Shown: in pieces, positions 50,501 through 62,231 of the stretch
Layout: each line of letters begins with the position of its first letter
Numbering within the stretch: position 1 is the first letter of the stretch
NCBI GenBank assembly: GCA_027422505.1
Contig: JAPQWV010000005.1
Location: 8,189,501-8,253,500, forward strand
Direction: 5' to 3'
Length of the DNA stretch: 64,000 nt
Source: Craterostigma plantagineum
Taxonomy: Eukaryota > Streptophyta > Magnoliopsida > Lamiales > Linderniaceae
The notes under the pieces: generated by a model
Seen by the model: only the letters and a program-made list of their open reading frames with translations
Databases searched by the model: none
What the model was told of the DNA's origin: nothing
Program-made: the position numbers and the translations under genes

Positions 50501-52250
50501 GAAGGTCGTATAAACCTTATCAAAATCAGAAATATTTTAAGCTACCGAAAATTACTCTTAGTTTACCCTAATTTCTACAAGCGAAACCCTTAGTCTTAAA
50601 AATTACTAATCCCTCGATCAACTCTGCTTCATTCGAAGCTATTTAAACCCTTAGAGACACTAAAACATACCTAGGGTCTAGTAAGTATATTTCCATATCT
50701 AATACTTCTTAAAGCATGCTATTAATTAAATAAGAGCATAATTTATAGTTAGGAGATCATACCTACCAATCTCGACAATGAGTTTGAGTTTCTCTTTGAA
50801 TTCTCACTTCTTCTTTACTGAAGTTTTTCGAGGGCTTTAGTTGTTGGGTATCAATAGACAATGATGGTCTCTCAACTCTCTCTTATCTTTAGTTGACGTG
50901 CATTATCAAACAAATGACATCGATTCTTTTTACTTGGTTCTTATCCTAACTTTATGAGAATGATTATAACAATATTGTTTGTGGATTTCCCCTCATGCTA
51001 GGTAATCGAGTCATTTAATAATCCTAATGCCTCGACATCTAATTATTCAAAATTTTCACTCGCTATTGTTCCTTTCAAGATTGTTGATCTCGAAAACCCT
51101 TAATTCAATATTCTCTAATCTCGACATTTACCTATTCCGAGATTGCTGGTTTCGCAACTTCTATACTCGACATTCTTGTTACTTTACTATCGGAATCGAG
51201 CTTCTCTCGAAAACTTATAAATTTCGAGGCTTAATGATTTCGAGATCTTAAGACTTTCGAGATTCTCCCTATGTGTTAAGTAATTTAGTTGTTTAATAAT
51301 TTAAATTCATTTCGAGATCTATTAAATCTTGAAATCAGTACTAGAACTAGATTTCGACATTCTTCTATCCTTAACTCAACATTCTTTAATTTTGATATTT
51401 TCATTTTCGAAGTATGCCTAGAAAACCCTAATATTTCATAAACTCATCTTGTCTAATCTCGATTCCTACCCATGTAAATGTTAATTATTTTTCTAAGTTA
51501 GAATCCCTTCATAGCACGTAATTAATTCATCATTTAAAATTTCCTAAATCCTACGGTCATTACTTAAGTCATAATTCGTAACACACACAAGAATCATAAT
51601 TCACATAGCACGTACTCATATAGACACATAAGTCATTTAAAGGCATGAGAATACAAAGGCATCGTATCATCGAAAATACTAATTAATACAATAAAGTTCT
51701 TAATTAATTACTTTCATCGCTAATTAAATTGTAAATCCCGCAAGTATATTTTACGGTTATTACAATGTGTATTTTGTGACGTTGAGTACGCCAGTCACAG
51801 CAAGGAATTTCGCTAATAATTTAGTCAAGGAAAAAGGAACGGGGCTTAAATTTAGCTATGCATATCACCCCCAACTAGATGGCCAGACGAGTTCATTCGA
51901 AATACGAAAGCGAATTGGAGCGGCAGCGTACGAATTGCATCTTCCCCCCACGGTGCGAATTCACCTGGTGTTTCACGTGTCACAGTTAAGGAAGGTAACT
52001 GACAATCATCCGATGGAGACGGAACTCCCGGCAGGCTTAGAGATTATCGAGAGTAGTATTCTTGAGCCAGGGGAGATCCTACAATCCTGCACACGACAGG
52101 GAAGCTCATATGTAGAGGAAGTCTTGGTGGTTTGGAAAGGAAAGCCAGGGGAAGAAGTGACTTGGGTTGACATCATGGAGCTGTCACAACAATCTCCACA
52201 TTACAGCCTTGGGGTTAGGCTCCTCTCAAGGGGGAACGAGTTGATATGAA
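47569..52250 (+). pseudogene. Decayed Ty3/gypsy chromovirus polyprotein (gag, RNase H, integrase, chromodomain), split by a solo LTR
   Basis: Pieces appear in gag-pol order. Gag starts MVETRGARLQILVEN and has LPTFNGSDPEGWIARVEQ (47569-47930). An RNase H-like block has SSYERELMGLVLPIQHWRAY (about 48500-48660). Next come an integrase zinc/core region (VEGKLFHKGRV, then [11 protein letters not shown] and TIWVVVDML; 48850-49230) and a C-terminal chromodomain-like block with EEVLVVWKGKPGEEVTWVD (51767-52249). Protease and most of reverse transcriptase are missing, and several frame changes are present. The integrase is interrupted at 49231-51764 by another element's LTR; reading resumes in the same frame after it. 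Non-functional. Confidence 0.85.
49231..51764 (+). mobile_element. Solo LTR, 2.53 kb, perfect 5-bp TSD
   Basis: It starts TGTGACGACCCTGAC and ends CGGTTATTACA (TG...CA). It is flanked by ATGTG at 49226-49230 and 51765-51769. No internal retrotransposon domains are inside, so it is a recombined solo LTR. It sits within the integrase of the gypsy element. A diverged LTR of the same family lies inverted at 57245-59253: both begin with the phrase GTGGCGGATT, followed by CGCAACGTAAGTCGCGG. A CGTGTCTTGT(A/C) tandem block is found at about 49640-49745. Confidence 0.88.
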
Positions 52251-52620
52251 GCATGAATAAGAGTTAGTTGAGATATTTTAGGCTTTTAAATAAATATCTA
52301 GTATTATAGATATTCTAGGCAAATACATCTCTAGTTAGTTACTAGTAGCTTATAAAAGGGAGAGACTACTCCTGTAATTGATATGGAATATTTTTATAAA
52401 AGTTTATAGTTAAGAAAGCTCGATCCCGACAAGGAACCAGCCTTAGCGAGATCTTTGATAAGGAATGTCGAAGTCTTTTCTCTTTTACCCGATTTATCGG
52501 CCGTTCGGTCTTCAACCAATTAAAATATTAGAAATAAAAGAACTAATTGGAATTGCTTCCAAAAGACACGTTTCGCTTGGAAAGTGTGTCGGCACTGTGC
52601 GAGTACTATCTAAAGCATGC
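52229..52620 (+). repeat. Probable polypurine tract and 3' LTR of the decayed gypsy element
   Basis: An AAGGGGGAACGAG purine run ends the polyprotein region. TGATATGAAGCATGAATAAG then opens LTR-like DNA with a TATAAAAGGGAG promoter box at about 52350. The LTR 3' end was not located and no 5' LTR is evident left of 47569, so this is an inference. Confidence 0.5.
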
Positions 52621-53785
52621 ATGGGTATATATAGAAGGCATATCCCCTCCATTGCATTCACCGAGCGGTGTGGGACAGATATTATTACCAAATTATTTAT
52701 TTAAAATGCTAAAAAGAACTTAAAAATAACGGGTATCTACACATAAATACCTAATAGAAAACTTAAAAGCCTATTCAGTACCTTGTCAGAAATCTTTTTA
52801 AGCTAGGTACCCATTTGATTACAAATTTTACAGATAGGTACCTAATCACCTATGATTACCAAAATACCCTTATTAATTGATTTACAATTTCATTTCAGTT
52901 TTATTTTCTCTGCAATTTTTGAGCTCCATCCCGCCATCGACGAAGTTTCTTCTTGCCAACCACCTTCTTCCGCTCGTGCCGGCGCCAGACGACGATCGAC
53001 GAGCCTCTTGAACGTTGGGTTCTCGATTTTGGGTCTTGATTTTGTCAGGTAAGCTTTTATTTTGCTTTGGGTTTGGTTGGTCAAGCTTGAGCCCAAATCC
53101 GGGAGCTGAATGCAATCTAAGAGCTCGATGTAAAGGTGGGATGTCGAATTTTGATAGTTATTGAGGCTAATCCATCGGATTTTTTTTATATATTACGACG
53201 TACCATTTGTTATGTATATTACGTACCATTTGTTATGTTTATTACGTACCATTTTATGTGTCTATATGGTACCAAGATGGTCGCGTACGCAGTTCCATTG
53301 TAAACTATACAGACGTACCATTTATACAGGTTACTATGTTATCTGAAAATTTTCCGTCTACAAGTTCGGTTGGTGGCAGGACGTTATTTGCATTGTGTGA
53401 GTATAAAAGGGAGTCATTCTTACTATTGATCAATGAACCGATGGTGCTTATCGATATATGTGTATCCCTCTAAAGAAGGTGGTCGGATATCGATTCTAGG
53501 AAGCGTTCAATATGTACCACATGTTTATTCGATACAACGTTTTAATGATCCCGATGAAAGTGGAACGTGACGATGAATGTGGTACAAGTGTCCCGGCAAG
53601 GATGAGACGTGCAAGTGCCGGATATATGCATCGCGCCATAAATATGCCAGTAGGTCATTTTTTTGTCCCAACAACTTTTTTGTTGCTCTTTTGTATAGTA
53701 ATGACACATTTTTTTGTCCACATGATGTATGTAGGTCATTCTTTTGTCCAAATGTATCAATAGGATATGACTCATTCTGTTTGTC

Positions 53786-54060
53786 CAAATGATGCCAATA
53801 GGTACCGTAATTTATGCCAACAAGGTACTGTAATATATGCGAACAAGTTACTGGGGCATATATGCTAACAAGGTACCGTAATTTATGCCAACAAGGTACT
53901 GTAATATATGCCGACAAGGTACTGCAATATGCGCAATAGGGTTATAAAAAGGTATTGTAATATATGCCAACAAGGTACTGTAACATATGCAACAAAGTAC
54001 TGTAATATATAAAATAAGGTACTATAAACATACCATAGAGGTACGGTATTGTCACGACTG
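53786..54060. repeat. Tandem array, ~27-bp unit around AAGGTACTGTAATATATGCC
   Basis: The unit 'ATATATGCCAACAAGGTACTGTA' (shown broken; about 27 bases) is repeated roughly nine times with drift. Every unit carries one GTAC or a one-base variant of it. The array lies inside the 52730 element. Confidence 0.75.
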
Positions 54061-54567
54061 GACATATTCTGTCATACGAGGTAATAAATTAGGAAAAGAC
54101 GGCTCCTCTGCCATGTCGTTGCCTTTAGTAAATGTTTGATGTCATATGTAATTTTGGGTTCTACAACCGTATTTGAAAAGGTACCTTAACACAAAAAATA
54201 GATACTCCTACAAAGTTAAGAAAGGTACGACGTCCCTTAAATATGTGATACGTCATACTAGGATTAGTATTTTTCGAGGTCGTGCGAATTAATTTTTCAT
54301 CCGGAACCACCCTAAAACACCAATATAGAGTATTAGTTACCTTTTACATCAAATTAGGTGCATTAGGACTTACACGCATGAATTAAACCTTCGAACTCCA
54401 AGCTTAATGAGAATATAAGGATAGAAGCAAGAACATCTTACAACATATTTTGAAAAATCTGGTGAGTCCTAAATGTGCGAAATTTTTTGCTTTTTTAGTC
54501 ACTTTATTATTGTTAGGTCTGGTCAAAGTCACTTTATTATTGTTAGGTATGTTACTATAAAAGTTAA

Positions 54568-55020
54568 GGTACTTCATATATTCTGGTTATGGTACGCTAT
54601 ATTTATACATAATGGTATGGTAAACTTGCAGATTATGGTACTACATATATAAAAGATAAGGTACATTAATGTAAAAGATAAGGCACTTCATATATTCTGG
54701 TAATGGTACGCTATATATATACATAATGGTACGGTTAACCATCATATTATGGTACTCTGTATGTAAAAGATAAGGTACGCTAATATAAAATGAAAGGTAC
54801 TTCATATATTCTGGTTATGGTACGCTATATATACATAATGGCACGGTTAACCTGCATATTATGGTACTCTGTACGTAAAAGATAAGGTACGCTAATATAA
54901 AAGATAAGGTACTTCATATATTCTCGTTATGGTACGCTATATATATACATAATGATACGGTAAACCTGCATATTATGGTACTTTGTATGTAAAAGATAAG
55001 GTACGCTAATATAAAAACTT
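54568..55020. repeat. Tandem array, ~113-bp unit, four copies, several GTAC words per unit
   Basis: GGTACTTCATATATTCTGG, or a one-base variant, starts units at 54568, 54682, 54796 and 54908, so the period is 114, 114 and 112. Each unit contains about four or five GTAC or near-GTAC words in fixed positions. It lies inside the 52730 element. Confidence 0.85.
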
Positions 55021-56639
55021 ATGGTACTGCATAAAATACAGACAAAGTCTCATACAACTACACAACAAACGACATCGCTGAGTCTCCAAACAGTCTCATT
55101 CCCAAGACAAATAACTTAACGAACATAAACAACACAGTCTCCAAACAGTCTCATCCCCAAGTCAAATAACTGAAATTAAACAACCAAGTCTCCAAACAGT
55201 TTACGTCGCCAAATTGGGGCCGGTTAAACTCTGGATCCACGGTCTTCTTACAGAGATACTCATACTTCCGTGCCCAATAATTCGTCAGAAAATGAGCCTG
55301 CACAATATAAAAACGACATTAACGCAGAACTGCAACACATTCGACGGAATATACACAATGTTAAAACTTACGAATGTTCTAGCGGCCCAATGTGAGGCCA
55401 TCGGATCTGGAACATAGATCAAAAGAGCGCAGAATGGCACCTGGAAGAAAGCTCAGATCTGTTCTGAGGAGGCATTTCTACAAAAAGCAAAACTGTTAAG
55501 AAGCAGTACCATTTTATACACACACGGCGTACCAATTTGCCCAAACAGATGGTACCAAATACAGTGATCATGTTGTACCAAAACACATTGACCACATTCG
55601 AAAAAACCCAAATCGATCCATTCGAATAAGGCCAAATCGACCACAGTAAATTGAAGCATTCAAAAATACCCAAGTGGACCACAGCAAATCGACCCATTCT
55701 AAAAAACACGCACAAATCCACCACAGTAAATTGAACCATTCGAAAAAACCCAAATCGAACAACAACTCGATTCATTCGAAAAAACACGCACAAATTGATA
55801 CGAACATTAACCGAAAATGCTTAAACCCAATGAATAACAGCAAGGCAAACTAGATACAAGCCTATTGATTCTCCACAGAGTAAGCGAAACCCACCAAGAG
55901 GAAATAAAATTTCATAATGTCGATTTCAGAAGGCGAATGGCTTACCTTTCGGGGAAGAATGACGATTTCAGAAGGAAAATACCACGAGGAAGCAAGAACC
56001 CAACGACGATCAATCTGAAGAAAAGCAACCACGGGTCGATTTGGGGAAGAATCGCGCGATTTTGGATGGTGTATGATATTTTTTTTATGAACCAGCGCTG
56101 AAATAAGAAATCACAGGTAAGGTTGTAATAAACCAGTTTTTGTAAGGGTAAATCCGTCAGTTAGGTACCTATCAGTAAAAAATGTTTCAACTGGGTACCT
56201 AGAGAAAAGATTACTCTGACAGGGAACTGATACTTTTTTTATTCATCTGGGTATTTAAGTGTTGAAGCCCCTAAAAATAATATAACAAAAAAGAAAAAAA
56301 GAAGTGGACGAAAGATTAGGAACGACTCGAACAACTTGTTTAATGAAGCAAGCTTCTAATTAAAAAGTATATATACATAAATTAAAATAGGATAAATGTG
56401 TCTTTCTTAAAATGTTTTTTTACTATATTATTTTGTTACATTGTTGGGATAAATATATTTATTATTTTTGAATAAATTTGATACATTTACTTTAGTAGAA
56501 TATAGCATATTTGATATACATATTATAATAATAAAAAACATGTGTACCGCCTAATTTCCGCCTAGGTCCTGCCCAGACCGCCTAGGCGCTAGGCCCCCTT
56601 CGGGCGCCCGACTAGCGCCTGGCAAATTTTACAACAATG

Positions 56640-57240
56640 ATTAGGGGTGGGCATCGGGTCGGGTAGTCGAGTATCGGGTAGTTCGAATTCGGGTAGTTCG
56701 AGTTCGAGTTAAGATCTTCACTACCCAAACCCGACCCGATCTACGGCGGGTACCCGCTTGTCGGGTATATATCGGGTTCGGTAGCGAAGTCGGGCACCCG
56801 ATTTTGAATTGAAAAAATATGACTAAACATATTATAGTGCAATTTACTAATGTTATATATTAAATATCACTTATAATATTTGGATGTTTTATTTTCAATA
56901 AATATAATATACACATATTTTTATATGTTTATTTATATAATCTTGAGAATATATTTTAAACTTTTATAATGATTTATGCATTGATAATAAAATAACGCTT
57001 GTTAATTATGCAATTAAAATAAGAAATTAATCGAAATATTATTTAAAACTTTAACAACACTCACGTTAGATATTGATATCTAGATATGTAATTATATTTT
57101 TAGATGTTTATCTATAAAAACTAATATATGTTTTTAAAAATAATTTGTCGGGTACCCGAATAACCCGATCGGGTAGGACCCGATATCCGACCCGATTAAT
57201 AATTATCGGGTATCGAGTAAGCCTATACCCGACAAATAAA
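56640..57240. mobile_element. hAT-like terminus fragment with CGGGT-rich ends
   Basis: The stretch opens TTAGGGGTGGGCATCGGGTC, a common plant hAT-type end, and becomes A+T-rich. It returns to ACCCGA-rich sequence by 57145-57235 (GGGTACCCGAATAACCCGA). The expected mirrored terminus (…TGCCCACCCCTA) is missing, so the right end is probably truncated by the LTR that follows. Confidence 0.5.
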
Positions 57241-57244
57241 AGAT

Positions 57245-59253
57245 GAACCTGCGCAAGCAATAAAATCTCATACGTAGTGGGATACGATTACTCAATCAAA
57301 GAGGAAACTAACTCGTCACTTGCTTGTCACTTCTCGCACTTCCCAACATTATGATACATATCCATGTACCGTATCATTACGTGAAAACCCTGAAAGAGAA
57401 GACACAAAGGAAGGGAGAACAAAACCGAGAGGAAGAAGGAAAGCTTAGCAAGAACAAATTCGGCTAACTTAAAGAAATCATTAGCAAAATCCGATTTCGG
57501 ACGCGAGGTAGGTGAAATCTTCATCTACAACACGTAAATATTCTTTTTATTAGGGTGTTTAGATGTTTTGATGCCTCACGTGATTTATGGGATGATTATG
57601 TGAAGTATTTGGGCTGCCATATGTGTTCAAAAACCCAGAATTTTGGGTTTGAGTCTGTGTTTATGTTTATATGTTATGTGTTGTACATGTATATATAGGT
57701 TTTCGGCATTAGAATATGCATTTATAGGTTTTCGGTGGATGAAATTCGAGTCTGAATATGTTTTTCGGAACTAACAAAGTTTTCTGGCCTTCTCTACAAA
57801 AAGTTTTCGGCTCAGGAAACGTTTTCGGCAAAGTTCAATGTTCGGGCTTCAAAAGTTTTCGGGCTTTAAAAGTTCTCGGGACAGAATAGTTTTCGGCATT
57901 AAGAGGTTTTCGGTATAGTAGTTTTCGGAGTTTTCGGCATTCACATATTTTCGGCATATGAAGTTTTCGGCCAGGTTTTCGGTGTACAAAGTTTTCGGCA
58001 TTCTACCAAAGTTTTCAGTATTATGTGAAGTTTTCGCATAACATGAATGTTTTGGGTATCTACCAGTTCTCGGCATTTTATTTTATGCATAAAATTTTCG
58101 GTATGGTCTCTAAGTTTTCGGCCCCTTTTTACTTGGAAGTTTTCGGTATCATTATCAAGTTTGGTATTCCATAAATAGATTTTCGGCATGATTCAAAAGT
58201 TTTCGGCATTTCAATTTTGAAGACCTAAGTTTTCAGCATTAAGAAAATTTTCGATACCTCGCATAGGTTTTCGGTATTTAGTACGTTTACTGTATTTTTA
58301 GGGTTTTTGACATTTAGGGTTTTAAGTTATAAAAGTTTTAGGTATACTTGGGGTTTTCGAAATTTGAATGTTCATGGAATTACGTACGTTCCTTAACTGT
58401 TTCCTTTCATTTGCACGGCATATACGTATTTTATTTTAGTATAAGAGGTAAGTAATAGGTTGGAATAGCGACGTGTTGATGAGTGGGGTAGACTGTAACC
58501 AATATTGGTCGTTGGCTTGAGTTAGAATTGAGAATGTGGTAGTGGCCGTTGAGAATGCGAGATCTCAAGTACGACAGGCTGATGCGAGACTATGATGCGT
58601 GAGGCCTGGGCCGCGACTCAGGTGCGTCAGGCCAGTAAGTGTCGGTGTGCGTGGCTTGAGCTTCCAAGTGTGATCGGTTGACGCGAGACTTTGGTGCGTG
58701 AGGCTTGGGATGCAACTCAGGTGCGTCAGGCCTGGGAAGTGACTCAAGTGCGTCAGGCCGGCAAGCGTCTAGTGTGTATGGTTTGATGTGTGAGGGCCCT
58801 GATGTGACGCTTGGAAAATACTTTAGGTTGAGACGAGAGAAATAAGCCGAGCGTGCATTTAATTTTGAGATGTTGTGGGATGGTTTGAGTGCACACTGCA
58901 TACAGGCATACTTTCACCTACTGAGAGTTTACGTGTTGTAGCTCAGAATTTACGTGTTGTAGGTACTGAGTCCGACGTCGAGGTACGTCGCGACTAGGCG
59001 GGCTGATGGCGGTGACTCCACGGACTTTTGAGGGTGATGCTCTAAATGGATGAAGACCTGTGGAGCGACGTTAGGGTATTTTATCGTTTTGATATTTTGG
59101 GGCTACAGCCGTCGTAAATTTACGACGATGTAAAAGAGACTTCTTGGTGTAATATATTTATTTTCGAAAAAATTTTTGTTAGACGGTTCTTCCGCGACTT
59201 ACGTTGCGAATCCGCCACAAAAGTTTATTAGAAAATGAGGATCGCTACAGTGG
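57245..59253 (-). mobile_element. LTR of the solo-LTR family, inverted, left end not resolved
   Basis: Read on the minus strand it begins TGTAGCGATCCTCATTTTCT. It then has GGCGGATTCGCAACGTAAGT and ACCTACAACACGTAAATTC, in the same order as in the solo LTR at 49231. The middle holds many copies of AGTTTTCGGCAT (57690-58290) and a GCGTGAGGCYTGGG/GTGCGTCAGGCC tandem block (58590-58770). The expected inner end was not found, so the left limit is approximate. No internal domains remain. Confidence 0.65.
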
Positions 59254-59289
59254 TTATTTTAACCGATACCGTATGGAATATTCTGGAAG

Positions 59290-60446
59290 TGTGCGAGTCA
59301 TTACTTGAAGAATTCAAGTCAAGGGGCAATGGAGGTGTTTTCCGGCGTTCATTATTCCACGTCGTTGAGATTTATTCCGAGCCTTTTTGGCATGTGCTAT
59401 AAATTTCTTGAATATCGAACGAATCCGTACTTGTGTAATCTTGTCGAAGGTATAGAACTTAAGTTCAGGAAATATCGGGAAAATATCCCAATAGTCCACG
59501 GCTTAATGGCTTTGCTCGACCCTAGCTGTGGCATGGATACTTTCGATATTTTTTTCGAGCATTAGCATACCTTTCTTGGAGAAAATGTTGACGACCAGAA
59601 AGAGTCAATGCATTCTCTCCAAGAACTTTTTTCTTTTTATGTATCTCAGGAGCAAGGAACATGTGTTGAAGCGACGTCTCACGTTACCGAAATTTCGAGT
59701 GGGAGTAGCTTGCGCGGTACGGGAGGAATCTTGCGGAAATTGAATATGCAAAAGAGTAGGGCACCCACATCGTCTAGAAGTAACTCAAATAAGATCCAAC
59801 TCTATTTGAGTCATAACTTACAAACGCCCGAAGACTTCGATGTTTCGGAGTGGTGGAAGACGAATGCTAAGCTTTACTCGACTCTGGCGAAGATGGCACG
59901 AGATCTGCTACCCCTGCAGGCTTCGAGTGTCGCTTCGGAGTCCGTATTCTCGACTTTTGGTCGAATCATTGGAGATAGACGGACGAGTCCTAATCCGATT
60001 TCACTTGCAATGCTCACTCTTTTGAAGGATTGATTTTCGGCCCAATCGAAGAATAGAAAGGAGAATGCAGTCGACGAATTTCAAGCATCAAGCTCCGAAT
60101 CCGACGAAAAAGCAAACAAAATAGTACTAATTAATCACGATGTAGCGTAGCCGTAGATTTTTCAAAGTTTAATTTTTTTCTTTTCAATGTATTTTTTTTC
60201 TTTTCACTGTATTTTTTTTATGTCGTTCATTTTATAAGTTTATAATAAAAATTTCGAAATTTTATAACTTATACTAAAAAAATAGAGAAAAAAGAAAAAA
60301 CAAATAAGAAAAGCGGTTCGAACCGCCGGAACCGCGTAGAACCGCAGGGCCATAGGCTGGTGCTGGGGCGGTTCCAGGTATTTGTTCGCGGAACCTCAGA
60401 GAACCGGAACCGCGGAACCGCCCAGCGAACCCTTTGGCCACCTCTA
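59290..60446 (+). pseudogene. hAT transposase C-terminal pseudogene with its 3' element end
   Basis: The first block has the hAT segment RFIPSLFGMCYKFLEYRTNP and then KFRKYRENIPIVHGLMALLD. An in-frame TAG follows at about 59563-59565. A second block (59608-60033) carries the hAT dimerisation domain: FDVSEWWKTNAKLYSTLAKM, LPLQASSVASESVFSTFGR, then DRRTSPNP. Downstream, GC-rich CGGAACCGC words end in CCCTTTGGCCACCTCTA (60446), a usual hAT terminus. The 5' half (BED zinc finger, first catalytic part) is missing, probably cut off by the neighbouring LTR. Non-functional. Confidence 0.85.
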
Positions 60447-60628
60447 AATTGTAGATATATATATTAATTGATACATTTCAAAGAACATAAACCTTATCTG
60501 GATAGCCAACACAAAACAAAGGAAAACTACATAAATAACAATTACAACTGCACATTTAAACCTTGTGAAGATTCACAAGCCATACCTCAAAAAGCAGACC
60601 TCTTCCACAAGCCAAAACATAAAAAAAC

Positions 60629-60965
60629 GGGTATTTTAGCTAAATGACCTTTGAGTGAAAAAGTTTTTGCAAAATGACCTCGTTGACATTTAAGTTTTGG
60701 TCAAATGACCTCCCTTTAAATAACTTAGTTAGCTGAACACTAATCATTGATTAATATATCTAAACAATAAAATAAAAAAATAAAAAAAACCCAATGACAT
60801 TCAATGTCATTTACGAGGGTATTTTAGCTAAATGACCTTTGACTGAATAAGTTTTTGCAAAATAACCTTCTTGACTATAAGTTTTTGGTCAAATAACCTC
60901 AATTTAAATAATTTAATTAGCTGAACTCTAATCACCTATTAATATATATATATATAAAAAAGAAA
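60629..60965. repeat. Direct tandem repeat, 188-bp unit, two copies
   Basis: GGGTATTTTAGCTAAATGAC starts copies at 60629 and 60817. Each copy runs through TTTTTGCAAAAT(G/A)ACCT and GGTCAAAT(G/A)ACCTC into an A+T-rich tail. It is non-coding and probably a duplicated transposon end. Confidence 0.75.
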
Positions 60966-61558
60966 TAAAAAAAGAAAAAGAAAACCAAACCCACGACATT
61001 CAGGGTAAAAAAATAAAAAATTGAAAAAAAAAAAGAAAATCCAACGACATTTACGACGCTACAACCACCACCAGCACTAATCAGTACTAATGATGCACGA
61101 ACGATCATTTATGGCCTCAACAACAATCGATTTGAGAAACAAAATTCAGAAAAGCTTTCGATTTGCTGAAGTCGAGTGGTTCAACCAAGAAATTTGTCAC
61201 ATTGTTCTCGAAAGTAAGTCATTTTTTCCTGGTTTTCGTCCGTCAACTATAATTTGAGTGGGTGCTATTTGTTGAGTTAATTTAAACGAAGTCATTGCCG
61301 TCTTGATGAATTTCATAATCAAATTCTGGTTAGTTTTGGTTTCTTTGCTGTTACTTTCACTGAGAACCAGAGTGTTGGTTTCTCTTTCGCGGGTTTTAAG
61401 AGTAGAGAGACCTTTTTTCACCGTCTGATATGAAGCTGTGAACCAAAATCGTAGTGATATCTCGTGGTAGGGATACAATATCGTCTTCTTCAATACGGGT
61501 TCTCAGGTTTATAACCAATACCCAGCTATGAAATGATTCCTGAGTACCCGTCATATAT

Positions 61559-61630
61559 CTGAGAACCTATAGGTTCTCAGCTATGAAATGATTCCGAGTA
61601 CCAGTTATATATCTGAGAACCTCTAGGTTC
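61559..61630. repeat. Perfect palindrome on CTGAGAACCTA and flanking half-sites
   Basis: CTGAGAACCTA is followed immediately by its own reverse complement (61559-61580). The phrase ATATCTGAGAACCT recurs at about 61608. These belong to the TTCTCAG/GTCCTCAG word family spread through 61490-63920. Confidence 0.7.
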
Positions 61631-61874
61631 TAATCTGTATAATTTCTAGGGTTTTGTGATTTAATATATTTTTGGTTTCCAGGGTTTTTAGAGTTTTGAG
61701 GTTTTTGTGTAATTTACGTTTTGTAATGTTGTAGGATTTTTTATATAGGATTTTGTGGTTTAATATTTTTTTGGTTTTTAATTTATAGGGTTTTAGGGTT
61801 TGCAAGGTTTCTAGGGTTTGGGTATCTAGGAATTTTATATGATTGTCTTTTCACATAATTTTCAGGTGATCTCC

Positions 61875-62231
61875 ATGACATTAACAAACATTGTGTTTCA
61901 ATTCGGTGGGCAATGGACAATCAGCGATGATAATACTTCCAAATGGTGTCCCGCGCCGGATTGTCGATGGCAAAACATCCGAGTGGATGAGGATACGTGC
62001 GGACTGGAACTAGTGGAAAGTCAAATACTAGAAGTGTTGTCGTCGAGAGACATTAATACGAAAGTAAATTTAATATACATGCCGGATGTCATGTACCCAT
62101 TTCCACGGCCTATTTATACCGAAAACGATATTGGATTACATTCATATCTGATAGAGAAAGCGTTAGTCCTGACAGTTATTATTGGGTACTCAGGAAAAGA
62201 AAAGGTTCTCAGCTTTGAAATTTTGTTGTGA
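61875..62231 (+). pseudogene. MuDR-like N-terminal domain ORF (118 aa), transposon-derived
   Basis: The ORF starts after a possible acceptor (ATTTTCAG) with MTLTNIVFQFGGQWTISDD. It has the layout of the MuDR PB1-like N-terminal domain: a FGG(Q/E)W strand, then VESQILEVLS, INTKVNLIYMP and a DIGLHSYL-type ending. The last about 25 residues come from repeated DNA also present at 62740-62850, so the ORF runs off the domain into repeat sequence. No DDE or SWIM region follows. It could be a fragment or the first exon of a larger dead element. Confidence 0.5.

Larger units (their letters stand above)
52730..56271. mobile_element. Large Mutator-type element, 3.54 kb, GTAC-rich tandem core, perfect 9-bp TSD
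   Basis: TAAAAATAA flanks the element at 52721-52729 and 56272-56280. The TIRs of about 120 bp begin CGGGTATCTACACATAAATA and, inverted, GGGGCTTCAACACTTAAATA. They keep TGTCAGA, GGTACCCA and GATAGGTACCTAA at matching spacings. Just inside the left TIR is a GC-richer exon-like stretch ending TTTTGTCAG|GTAAGC (about 52920-53050). A similar UTR-like stretch lies at 55870-56100. The core is two tandem arrays of GTAC-bearing units. No transposase is encoded. It is the long relative of the 405- and 396-bp MITEs at 7130 and 26116. Confidence 0.88.
47381..56639. mobile_element. hAT-like element bounded by perfect 8-bp TSD, filled with nested insertions (9.26 kb)
   Basis: ATTAGGGG occurs at 47373-47380 and 56640-56647. 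The termini are CAATGTTGTAAAACTCGGCC and, inverted from the right, CATTGTTGTAAAATTTGCC. Both are followed by GC-rich GGCGCCTAGGCG/GGCCTAGCGCC words. An 8-bp duplication with short TIRs is a hAT signature. No hAT transposase is left inside; the interior is the decayed gypsy element, its solo-LTR insertion and a Mutator-type element. An unrelated pair of ends cannot be wholly excluded, because the right flank (TTAGGGGTGGGCATCGGG) itself resembles a hAT terminus. Confidence 0.7.

Noticed and set aside
51767..52249. Host chromodomain protein of 160 residues
   Set aside because: It is the C-terminal end of the gypsy integrase, resuming after the solo LTR.
54568..55020. Regularly spaced repeats resembling a CRISPR array
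   Set aside because: The units are contiguous 113-bp tandem copies inside a plant transposon, with no unique spacers and no cas genes.
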